Shown here: positions 32,880-41,619 of the stretch, in pieces
How positions within the stretch are numbered: position 1 is the stretch's first letter
Layout of the letters: every line of letters starts with the position of its first letter
Source: Carettochelys insculpta
Taxonomy: Eukaryota > Chordata > Testudines > Carettochelyidae
Assembly: GCF_033958435.1 (NCBI RefSeq)
Contig: NC_134160.1
Span: forward strand, 13,379,001-13,443,000
Length of the DNA: 64,000 nucleotides
Direction: 5' to 3'
The notes under the pieces: generated by a model
The model's database searches: none
What the model saw: only the letters and a program-made list of their open reading frames with translations
Told to the model about the DNA's origin: nothing
Program-made: the position numbers and the translations under genes

Positions 32880-33660
32880 CTCAGAAAGCGACACCCCACC
32901 GTGGCTGCACCGATGGCCAGCAGCCAAGACCCCCAGGATCCATTCATGGAGCCAAGGGGTCTGGGTGGCAGGGCTCTGGGCAGCCCCCAAAGATGAGGGA
33001 GGCCCTCTCTCTGGAAGCTGAAGATAAGGACCTGCTGGCTGGCTGTGGGGAGGAGGTCATCCTGCTCAGGATGGAGGGATGGAAGAGAAATGCGGACACC
33101 TTTGCCCGCCTCACCAGCGATCTCACCACAAGGGACCACCCCCTACGGACCCCTGACCAAATCTGCTCCAAAATGAAGGAGCTACGGCAGGGCTATGCTG
33201 AGCAAGGGACTCAGCCAGGCAACCAGGGGCAGTGCTGGCATGGCGGGAGCAGAACCACTTGCTGTGGGAATGGCTCTCCATTGAGCGGGCGGCCTGGGAC
33301 CAGGTGGCCGGGTATTTCAACACCCTGACACAGGCCATCGCCAGCCGCCTGGCCCAGCTGCCTGCCCCATGGATGGCCTTTCCCACAGCATGCCCCTCCA
33401 CCCCACACCCCCTTCCTCTGCGGTACTCTCCTCCTCCCTGCCACCCCCCTTCTGCCCCAGCCTCTCCCTCTTCCCCACCACCCCCTCCGCCCCAGCCTCT
33501 CCCTCTTCCCCACCACCCCCCTCTTCCTCAGCTTCTCCCTGTTCCCCACCCCCACTTCACCCCTTCTGCCCCTCCCCTCGGCCCTTGCAACTCTGCTCCC
33601 AGCCAACATGATCCCAGCAGAGCAGCGGGAGCTGGCGCGCTGGCTGTGGCCAGGTGAGCC
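32880..33660 (+). pseudogene. Harbinger Myb/SANT-like DNA-binding protein
   Basis: In Harbinger elements this partner protein binds DNA and the transposase and brings the latter to the element ends. The recognisable block (about 33028-33205) reads LLAGCGEEVILLRMEGWKRN, DTFARLTSDL and TPDQICSKMKELRQGY. These fit the Myb/SANT-like (trihelix) pattern with its EE, W, N and KVKELRQ-type helix. A frameshift near 33215 shifts to a frame reading LLWEWLSIERAAWDQVAGYF. A pyrimidine-rich tandem stretch (33450-33600) then expands the linker. The start is not certain; an ATG at 32913 opens MASSQDPQDPFMEP but is followed by a stop. Related proteins are at 37875-39370 and about 42025-42300. Confidence 0.8.
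33450..33565 (+). repeat. C/T-rich tandem repeat inside Myb-like pseudogene
   Basis: Units of about 36 bp built from GCCCCAGCCTCTCCCTCTTC plus CCCACCACCCCC repeat about three times. The stretch lies where the linker of the Myb-like protein would be, and probably expanded after the gene died. Confidence 0.7.
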
Positions 33661-34098
33661 CTGCCCGTCTGTGGCTCCCCCTGCCCCCCCCACGAGTCTG
33701 AGCCTCTAGATACCCCAGTCTAGCCCTACCTCCCTATTCCACCTGCCCCATCCTGGCCCCACCATGGTCCCTGGACCCAGAGCAGTCACAGCTCCAGGGG
33801 CTGTTGTGGCTCCCTACCAGCCACTCCAACAGAGGGTTGAGGCCCCCCCACCTCTCCATGTATATAGTTCACCCCCATCCCCTATGTATATAGTTCACCA
33901 CTATCCCCCATGTAAATAGTTCCCCCACCCCATAAATAGTCACACGTTCTTTCTGTTCCAAACACAGCAGTTGAATTTATTTAACAGTGTACGTGTCCTG
34001 CCTCAGGTGGGGATGGCAAGGGCAGTACTGGTGGGGCAGGCGTGAGACCCGGGGGGGGGCAGGTGGGGGGGGCGTTGCATGGAATGAGCAGGGCCAGG

Positions 34099-35488
34099 TC
34101 ATGGGAGCCCCCAGGCAAAGGTCTCCTGGAAGGTCTCCCACACATGCACCGTGTCCCGGTGCACCTGGCGACACGGGACCACACCTGGCTGCTCATACTG
34201 TGGCACAGCCTCGGCTGCCCAGTGTGCCACAAAGAGCTCCTGCTTGCTCTCCACGAGCTTGTGCAGAGCACAGCAGGCGCCCACAACCACGGGCACGCTG
34301 GGCAGGCCTACCTCCAGGTGCATCAGGAGGCACCTGAAACAAGCCTTCAGTCGGCCGAATGCCGCTCTTCGGTGCTTCTGGCGTGGTTGAGGCGGGCATT
34401 GAAGAGGTCCGGCTCTCATTGGTGTGTCCCGTGTAGGGGCACATTAGCCAGACCTGGAGCGGGTAGGCAACATTGGCTATGATGCACTGGGGCATGGTTA
34501 TGTCCCCCACCGGCAGCTCCCGTGGGTGGATGTAGGTGCCCTCTGCCATCCTGCGGCCAAGCTACGAGTTCCACAGGATGCGGGCATCGTGGGCCCTGCT
34601 TGGCCAGCCCACACAGACGTCGGTGAAACATCCTCAGGCCTCCATGAGGGTCTGGAGGACGACGGAGTGGTAGCTTTTGCGGCTGATGTACCGTCCCCGC
34701 CTGTGTGGTGGGGCCCGGATGGCGATGTGGGTGCTGTCCAATGCACCGATGCAGTTGGGGAATCCCAGCTGTTGGAAGCCGGCCATGGCAGCGTCCATGT
34801 CCCCAAGGCGGATCAGGCAGCGCAGGAGGATCCTGTTGATGGCAGCGACAACCTGTAGGGTAGAGGGCACGGGCACCCGTGAGTGTGTGGTATCATATGA
34901 GTGCCCTGTTCCCTGGAATTCCATTCCCCAGGGCCATGCTCCCTGGGAACCCCCTCCCAGGGACCCCACTCCCCGGGGTCCCACACCTTGGGACCCCCTC
35001 CCTAGCAACTCGCCATAGGTGCGTGGCCCCGGGTGCCTTACCTCAAGGAGGACGACCCTAATGGTGGTCTTCCCCACCCTGAATTGGTGGCCAACCGAGC
35101 AGTTGCTGTCCGGGGTAGCCAGCTTCCAGGGAGCGATGGCCACTCTTTTCTCCAGGGGGAGTGCGGGCCGCATGCGGGTGTCCTGGTGGTGAAGTGCTGG
35201 TGCCAGCCAATGGCACAGCTCCATGGAAGTGGTCCGAGTCATTCGGAAGTTGTGGACCCACTGGTCGTCGTCCCACTCTCCTAGGATGATGTAGTCCCAC
35301 CATTCCCTGCTGGTGGGGTACCGCCAGAGGAGATGGTGAGGGTGCTCTGGATGCACTGTGGGGAGAGCCTGCAGGAAGCTGGCCACGTGTCGGGCAGCAT
35401 GTAGCCTCATATGGCATGCTGTCAGAATGGCCATCATGCCGGCCACAATGGCCAAGGTGTCCCCGTCAGTGAAGTGCTGCGGGTCCAT
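34099..35488 (-). pseudogene. Harbinger transposase (HARBI1-like nuclease), inactivated
   Basis: This is the DDE-type nuclease that cuts element ends. The minus-strand frame starts MDPQHFTDGD at 35488. It contains EWWDYIILGEWDDDQWVHNF and FRMTRTTSMELCHWLAPAL (the helix-turn-helix-like N-terminal part), VGKTTIRVVLLE, then FPNCIGALDSTHIAIRAPP. The first catalytic Asp is in ALDSTHI, its codon at 34736-34738. An in-frame intron (34853-35041) splits the gene. Near 34630 the frame shifts, and the block around ARILW follows in another frame. The second Asp is lost: the expected ADAAYPL-type block reads ANVAYPL, codon 34472-34474. The third catalytic Glu is absent from the block before AFGRLKACFR. 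It then reads VVGACCALHKLVESK. Two missing catalytic residues and frameshifts make it dead. Confidence 0.92.
34853..35041 (-). other. Intron of the Harbinger transposase
   Basis: On the minus strand the donor is GAG|GTAAGG at 35041 and the acceptor is CTCTACCCTACAG|GTTGTC, ending at 34853. Removing these 189 bp joins RVVLLE directly to VVAAINRILL, which restores the family pattern. The length is a multiple of three and the intron has no stop, so the gene reads through it. It holds a degenerate GGGACCCC-type tandem stretch at 34905-35000. Confidence 0.8.
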
Positions 35489-35599
35489 GGCAGGCAGTGA
35501 TGTGGTGGCTAACCAAGGCTCTGCCGAGTGCTGTGCTGGAGGTCACGTGCTGCAAGCAGCCAGGGTCCTCAGCATGTGCACGGGGGATGTGTTTGGGAG

Positions 35600-35618
35600 G
35601 AGCCTTTAAGGGATTGGC
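35600..35618 (-). promoter_or_regulatory. Possible promoter of the Harbinger transposase
   Basis: On the minus strand, about 115 bp upstream of the transposase ATG, there is AGCCAATCCCTTAAAGGCT. It combines a CCAAT word with a TATA-like TTAAAG. The MITE at 20441 keeps CCCTTAAAGGGCCCCTCCCA at the matching place upstream of its MDPQ start. Promoter function is inferred from position and conservation between the two copies. Confidence 0.4.
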
Positions 35619-35881
35619 TCGCCCGTGCTCCAGGAAGGGCTTGTCGGCCATTTGACCCTGCCCGCACCATTTCCTTCCCTGTTATTTCTAAATGAAGCTG
35701 TGGCAGTGTAGCCGCTCCATTTCGAAATGACTGGGAGTCATTTCAATGTTGCGGATCACAATGTTGATCTGCATCTCGTGTGTAGTCGCTTCCATGCCAC
35801 TTATTTCAAAATGGCTTATTTTGAAATAACAGACAGGGATAAGCCATTTTGAAATCACTCTCTAGTGTCGCCACAGCCTTA

Positions 35882-36746
35882 GGCAACAATTCTGATTCTA
35901 AGCAGCAGAGGGTGTAGCTGCACAGACAATAAGCAACTCATTGGCACCGTCACTGACATCCTGCTGTCGGGGTCTGGAGGAGTCAGTATTGGGCTGTTCT
36001 GGGTCATGTTGGGGAAATTCAGAAGGGGAGTCATGGGGCATGTGAAGGGATTTATGCTAAACACATTTCTGTGCCCTCCCAAGAGTTTGCTTTCCCCTAT
36101 CCCCACTCAGCCCTGGAAGGAGCTTGCTGCACCCCCTCCTCTGCAGGCCCTGAGAGGGGTTCACTGCCTGCCGACTCTGCACAGCTCTGGCAGGAGTTTG
36201 ATCTCTCCTGGCTCTGTGGCTCCTGGGCTGGTGAAGTTCTATACCTCAAATGATTAATGGAGGGGTGGTGCAGTGGCCCTGCTTGCCTCCCCCTTGTGCA
36301 TGTCTCTTGATGAACGTGGCACTCGGCCTTCTTGTTCCTGTGACAATGCCCAGCTTCTGAATCAGGCAACTGATAAATCACTTTAATTCTTCTGTCTTTA
36401 CATCAGACTGATTCTTTCCCAGTGTCACTGGACTTCCCCATTTTCTGTACAGCACAGCAGCAGCCAGTGTAGGAGCTCCATTTCCCAATGCTCTGAGATG
36501 TGCTCTGAAAACCAGATAAAGGTGCCGGAGTAAACAATAGTACAGTGACACAGCCTGAAGGCTAGTGGGCAACCAGGGATGGGCAACTGAGTGATCAGAG
36601 CCTAAGCAAGAGCCATGACTGTGGGGGGACTTTGACTTACTGCTCATGTTGTTCATTTCCTTTCATCTCTAGAAGAGCTCTTGTCATTGTTGGGGGACCT
36701 CTGGGACAAGCATAAAAGGGGAAAACTGGAGAGTGAATTCCAGCGC
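35882..36746. other. Unassigned sequence
   Basis: No gene or repeat boundary is recognised between the Harbinger element and the small CR1 tail. Confidence 0.4.
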
Positions 36747-36977
36747 TCATAGAATCATAGAAGACAAGGGCTGGAAGACACCTCAGGAGGTCATCCAATC
36801 CAGCCTCTTGCTCAAGATGGTGCTTGTCCCTGCTGTGAGGGCAGGGGACTGGACTGGATGACCTCTTGAGGTCCCTTCCAGTTATATTTTTATATTAGTC
36901 TGTGGTTCAAAGCAAAACCAACCTCACTAAATCATTCCATCCAAGGCTTTGTCAAGCATAACCTTAAAAATCTCTAA
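36747..36977 (-). mobile_element. CR1 3' tail with a nested insertion
   Basis: The outer copy is the 3' end of a minus-strand CR1. It opens TCATAGAATCATAGAAGACA and contains AGGAGGTCATCCAATCCAGC, then, after the interruption, AGCAAAACCAACCTCACTAA and GGCTTTGTCAAGCATAACC. At 36816-36906 a plus-strand CR1- or SINE-type tail is inserted (GCAGGGGACTGGACTGGATG, TTGAGGTCCCTTCCAGTT). TCAA flanks both sides (36812-36815 and 36907-36910). Removing the insert and one TCAA gives an uninterrupted CR1 tail. Confidence 0.85.
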
Positions 36978-37376
36978 GGCTGCAGCTACACTTCATTCCC
37001 TTTTAGGAAAGAGAATGTAAATGCTGCTTATCAGAAATGCAAATGAGGTGCTGATTTACATATCACACCCCTCCTTTGCATAATGGCAGCCACTCGCTGA
37101 GCCGGAAGTTCAATTTTTGGGAAAAAAAACAAGCAGTGCAGTTTCAAAAGAACACTTCTTCTCGAAATATATGAGGAAGAAGAGAGCTTTCAAAAGTGGG
37201 GCTTCCTTTCATATGAACCTTGTCTACGCTGCTTGGTTTTTTTTTTCAAAAACAGCACTTCTGGAACAGTGAATGTCTGCCATTATGAGGCTTGTGATAT
37301 GTAAACCTTATTTGCATGTCTGATCAGCCTCATTTGCATTCCCCTGCCAAAAGGGAAATGTAGTGTAACTGAGGCT
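36978..37376. mobile_element. MITE with TACACT-containing inverted ends
   Basis: The left end reads GGCTGCAGCTACACTTCATT then CCCTTTTAGG. The reverse complement of the right end reads AGCCTCAGTTACACTACATT then TCCCTTTTGG, a clear inverted repeat of about 45 bp. GCAAATGAGG and CCTCATTTGCAT continue it inward. It sits directly against the CR1 tail, with TAA immediately before it. It has no coding capacity, and the superfamily is unresolved (Harbinger-like by TAA and size). Confidence 0.75.
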
Positions 37377-37822
37377 TCAGGGTATGCCTGCACAGCAGCC
37401 TTACTTTGAAATGAGCTATTCTGGAAGAGCTTATTTCAAAAGAAGGCTGCTGCACACAAAATGCCTTTTGACATAGCACATAGCTGTTTTGAAATACAGC
37501 ATCTACACACAGACGCCGCTGCTACACATGCACACTGTTCCAGAAGTGCAGTGGTTTCTTTCGGAACAGCCATGGAGCATCTACACAAGAAAGGTGCTCT
37601 TCTGGAAGGAATCCAGAAGAAGACGCTGCATCTTCTGGAGTTCCTGCTCCACTCCCAAATGAGGAAGAGTGCCTTCTTCTGGGAGGTTCTTCTGGAAGAA
37701 AGCATGTGTAAATGCTCACGGACTGCTTCTTTCGCAAGACGCTGTCTTCCATGGCAGCAGTCAGCTGGTGTGCAGAGATACTCCAGGCAACCCTAGTGGG
37801 GCTCTATGGTCTCTGGGTTCTG

Positions 37823-37852
37823 CCGCTTTTAAAGCTGCAAGGACCCAGAGAC
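37823..37852 (+). promoter_or_regulatory. Shared TTAAAGCTGCA leader of Myb-bearing elements
   Basis: CTTTTAAAGCTGCAAGGACC plus CAGAGACCC is found upstream of this Myb frame. It recurs as CCTTAAAGCTGCAGGGAC at 32782-32799 (plus) and, on the minus strand, as CCTTAAAGCTGCACGGTC at about 42464-42481. A TATA-like TTAAAG in a leader kept by all three elements suggests a core promoter or splice leader. This is inferred. Confidence 0.4.
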
Positions 37853-37874
37853 CCAGACGCAGGAAGCTGAGAGT

Positions 37875-39370
37875 GTGGAAGCAGGAAGCACCTGGCAGGG
37901 CTGCCAGTCCCACAACACTGAGGCCCTGAGTGAGTCACTGATCCCCAAGCAATCCAAGAAGACCAGCAGATCAGCACTCTGTGCCCCGCAGAGCAGCCCC
38001 AGGGAGCCAGCCAAGGGCAGCCAGGACCCTGAATGGAGTCCCAAATGGAGGGTCCCCTCCTGGACAGAGCCAGAGCTCCAGGACCTCCTGGGACTCTGGC
38101 ACAATGAAGAGGTGCTGTGGGACACCACTGGGCACCAGAGGAATATCCCCACCTTTTCATACCTTGCCCAGGGCCTGGCTGCCCAAGGCCACCCTTCGTG
38201 GACCCCCCAAGCAGGTCCAGTGCAAGGTGAAAGAACTGCACCAAGCATACATGCAGGTTCATGCCAGCGTCCACTGGTCCGGCTGGGCCCCAGCCAGCTG
38301 TCCCTTCTTCAGGGACCTGCAGGACCTCCTGGTTGGGGGGGACAACGCCTCACCACCCCATGTCACCCTTGAGATGGCCACACCAGAGCCCCCTGCTGCA
38401 CTGGAGGGGCGGGGGCAAGTCCTGCCTCAGGGTTCGGAGGCCAGGATGTCAACATCCCACCTGGTGGGGAGTTGTCCAATGGCTCCTTGGTCATCAAGCT
38501 GCACTTTGACACTAGCAGCCAGGCCACCTCCAGCTTGGGCATCACGTGACCTGTTTGAGGTCACCTCAAGTAAGCAAGTGTCATGGCACACCCTTGGGGG
38601 GGGGGCACACCCGGGCCCCAATGTGACAGCCTGACCCCAGATGGTCCACCCCAGAACATGGCCCTGGGCCATGGCCACACCTGCATGCAACATCTGGCAC
38701 CCTCCTTTGTGCAGACCCCATATGAGCACGCTGGAGGACCCTTGGGTGGCAAGGCAAGGCTGCACCCAGCCCACCCGCTCCCCGGGCAGGGACTCCTCCA
38801 TGTCTGAACACCCCTCATGGCTTGCCAGCCCATTCCTAGGGGACCCACCATGGACAGCACCACCGCCATGCCATCATGCCTCATGGGCCAGCATACCGGG
38901 GACATGGGAGACTGCACGGGGGGGCCTTCCCCAGGGCATGCCCATCTTGTGGGTCCGTGGTGGGGGTAGCCACCCAAGGGGAGCTGGGTGCATGGCAGCC
39001 AGGGTCCGGATGTGACTCTGAACCTCCCCTTCCCCCCTCTATCTTACAGCAACTCCATCCAAGGGGTGTGAGAGCCAGACAAGGAGCCCAGGGCCTGCCG
39101 GCCCCATCGCGGCTGGAGGGCCCAGCAGCTCAGCAACTAGGCCTGGACCAGCCCCCAGCTCCCACAGCACCACAGACACAGGTCCAGAGGGCCTGACACC
39201 GGGACTGTGATGATGAGGCCATGGCCTACACAGCCACCCTTCTGCATCAGAACTCACTGGCAGAGAGGCAGCTGGCCCTGGACAAGGATAAACTGAACTG
39301 GCAGTGGGACACATGGCGGCGGGGAGTGGTGGGGATGCTCCACACCATGTTCAGGGCCCTGGCTGACTAG
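37875..39370 (+). pseudogene. Myb/SANT-like protein of a Harbinger-type element, two exons
   Basis: Exon 1 (to 38569) reads PSWTEPELQDLLGLWHNEEV, then RNIPTFSYLAQGLAAQGHPS in one frame. After a frameshift near 38210 it reads QVQCKVKELHQAYMQVHASV and CPFFRDLQDLL. This is the full Myb/SANT-like trihelix pattern (W, DLL-LW, N, QC-KVKEL). The donor TCAA|GTAAGC lies at 38570 and the acceptor CCTCTATCTTACAG ends at 39049, with a long pyrimidine tract. Exon 2 reads AYTATLLHQNSLAERQLALD, a charged C-terminal helix, and ends at a TAG at 39368-39370. Function in binding element ends is inferred from the family. One frameshift in the DNA-binding domain marks it as a pseudogene. Confidence 0.8.
38570..39049 (+). 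other. Intron of the Myb/SANT pseudogene
   Basis: GTAAGC at 38570 and CCCCTTCCCCCCTCTATCTT followed by ACAG at 39049 are strong splice signals. The intervening 480 bp has a G-run (38597-38607) and no Myb-like coding. Exon 2 downstream makes sense as the C-terminus of the same protein. Confidence 0.65.
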
Positions 39371-39611
39371 ACCTAAGCCGCCCCCCACCCCCCAGCCACC
39401 CCATCCCCCCTGCTGCCCCCACCTCCCAGCTGCCCCCGTCCCCTGCTGCTCCTGACCACCCAGCCAATGCCCCTGAGGCCCTAGCTGCCCTATGCCCCCA
39501 GGCCTTTCCATGGCTGCCCTCTGGAGCTTCATGGTCTGGCTCGTGGCCACAGTGGGCCCCATGGAGGGCCTCCCACCCTACCCCCGTTGCTGAGGCTGGG
39601 CCTACGGCTGA

Positions 39612-41288
39612 CCACCCCATACAGCCTTTCAAACACCATAACCCCTAGGTCCCTTTCCATTGTACTGCTGCCGAGCCAGTTGGTCCCAAGAATTATAACA
39701 ATGCCTGGGATTCTTCTGCCCCAAGTGCAGGACTCTACACCTCTCCTTGTTGAAATACAACAGATTTTTTTTGGCCCAGTCCTTCAGTTTATCTAGGTCA
39801 CTCTGGATTCTCTCTCTATGCTCCAACGTATCTACCTCTCCCCCTAGTTTTGTGTCATGCGCAAACTTGCTGAGGGTGCAATCCAGTCCCTAATCCAGGT
39901 CATTAATAAAGACATTGACTAACACCGGCCCCAGAACTGAGCCTTGCGGCACTCCTCTTGAAACTGACCGCCATCCAGATATTGAGCCAGTGACCACTGC
40001 CTGTTGGGACCGACCATCAAGCCAGCTTTCTATCCGTCTTATAGTCCAGGGATCCAATCCATATTTCCTTAACTTATGGACAAGAATGTTGTGGGAAACC
40101 ACATCAAAAGCTTTGCTGAAGTCAAGGTATATCACATCCACTGACTTCCCCATGTCCACAGAGCTTGTTACCTCATCATAGAAGCTAATCAGATTGGTCA
40201 GGCAGGACTTGCTCCGGTGACTCCATGTTGGCTACTTTTGATCACTTTCCCCTCTTCCAAGTGCTCCAAAATGGATTCCTTGAAGATTCCCTCCATTATT
40301 TTCCCAGGGATTGAGGTAAGGCTGACCAATCTATAGTTCCCTGGATTGTCCTTCTTTCCTTTTTTAAAAATGGGCACTCCGTTTATCTTTTTCCAGTCAT
40401 CCAGTATCTCCCCCATCTCCAAGAGTCTTCAAAGATAATGGCCAAAGGTTCAGCAATTACCTCTGCCAATTTCCTCAGTACCCTTGGGTGCATTAAATCC
40501 AGACCCATGGATTTGTGTACATCTAGTTTTTCTAGATAGCTCAGACCTTGTTCTTTCCCCACAGCCTGCTGCCCTCCACCATTTCATACTGCATTGTCTA
40601 GGACCATCATGTGGAAGTTGCCTTTGTCCATGAAGACTGAGGCAAAAAAAAGCATTGAGTACTTCAGCTTTTCCTACATGATCTGTCACTAGGTTACATC
40701 CCTTATCCAGTAATGGCCCCACACCTTCTCTGATAACCCGTTTATTGTTAACATGCCTGTAGAAACCCTTCTTGTTACACTTCACAATCTCTTGCCAGCT
40801 GCAGTTCCAATTGTGCTTTCGCTTTCCTGATTACTGCCCGGCATTCTCCAGCCGTATGTTTATACTCCTCCTTAGTCAACTGTCCATGTTTCCATTTCTT
40901 GTATGCATCCTTTTTGAGTTTAAGGTGACTAAGGATTTCCCCATTATGCCAAGCTGGTTGCCTGCCATGTTTGCATTTCCTACTATGCAGCAGGATTGTT
41001 TGCTCCTGTGCCTTCAGTAAGACTTGTTTAAAGTACTGCCAGTTCTCTTGAACTCTTTTCCCCTTCATCTTCGTTTCCCAAGCAATCCTGCTCATCTGTT
41101 CTGTCAGGGAGTTGAAGTCTGCTCTTCTGAAATCAAGGGTCTGTATGTTACCGCTCACCCTTCCTCCTTTCGTCCGGATCCTGAAATCTACGATCTCATG
41201 GTCGCTGCAGCCCAGGTTTCCTCCCACTTTTATTTCTCCTCTTAGTTCTTCCCTATTTGTGAGCAGCTGGTCAAGTTGTTCACGGCCT
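39612..41288 (-). mobile_element. CR1 LINE fragment (endonuclease end plus RT), truncated at both ends
   Basis: Reading the minus strand from 41288, the endonuclease part has LDQLLTNREELRGEIKVGGN, then GCSDHEIVDF with the catalytic SDH. The linker reads QPAWHNGEILSHLKLKKDAY and KKWKHGQLTKEEYKH. The RT part has [55 protein letters not shown] and [20 protein letters not shown]. The FADD region is near 39870. It stops at about 39612 within the C-terminal part, so the 3' tail is missing. The 5' half of the endonuclease is missing at the other end. Frames change several times. Confidence 0.92.
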
Positions 41289-41619
41289 CTGTTCGGAACA
41301 GGAGGGAAGAGAGGGACAGGCCATGAGTCTCTAATCCTGCCAAGTAGTCCATGCCCCCCCGTCCTCCTTTGGGCAGCAGGTCCTTGTCCCCCCATCCCCT
41401 GTCCAATGGCAAGCTGGCCTTAGAGACCCATGGTGACAGTGGGAATTCCAAGCCTCCTGGTGGTGGCCCCCTTGTGCAGTCCGGCCCCCCTCCACCCCTT
41501 CCCCTGGGGGTGCACAGTGGCACTGTCTGTGGGAGTGAGTGCTGAAGGGCACTGCCAGCTGGCCCGTGGCTGGCCACTGACTGCTTGGACTGTGTGAGGA
41601 GCCCTTGGGTGGGTATGGA
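41289..41619. other. C-rich sequence between CR1 and the third Harbinger-like element
   Basis: No domain is recognised. The sequence does not continue the CR1 endonuclease and does not match the neighbouring Harbinger elements by eye. It may be a piece of another element. Confidence 0.35.

Larger units (their letters stand above)
32481..35878. mobile_element. Harbinger DNA transposon, two-gene, inactivated
   Basis: The terminal inverted repeats are GCTCTGGCGACAGTAG at 32481 and the reverse complement of CTAGTGTCGCCACAGCC ending at 35878. They are flanked by TAA and TTA, in keeping with the 3-bp TWA preference of PIF/Harbinger. Subterminal DNA is rich in TTTCAAAAT and ATTTCGAAAT words. The element carries a Myb/SANT-like gene on the plus strand (left) and a transposase gene on the minus strand (right), so the two genes converge. 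This is the expected gene content of an autonomous Harbinger. Both genes are broken. Confidence 0.9.
37379..39605 (+). mobile_element. Harbinger-like element carrying a Myb/SANT gene, truncated
   Basis: The left end reads GGGTATGCCTGCACAGCAGC and folds with GGCTGCTGCAC at about 37445 into a hairpin. TTTCAAAA and TCTACAC words follow, as in the other Harbinger-type elements. The element carries the two-exon Myb/SANT pseudogene below. Its right end is not found, because the sequence passes into a minus-strand CR1 near 39612. I see no transposase part, so it is either truncated or was never autonomous. Confidence 0.6.

Noticed and set aside
33369..33657. Pro/Ser-rich plus-strand frames as a proline-rich protein.
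   Set aside because: They are translations of the C/T-rich tandem repeat in the Myb-like pseudogene and lie in shifting frames.
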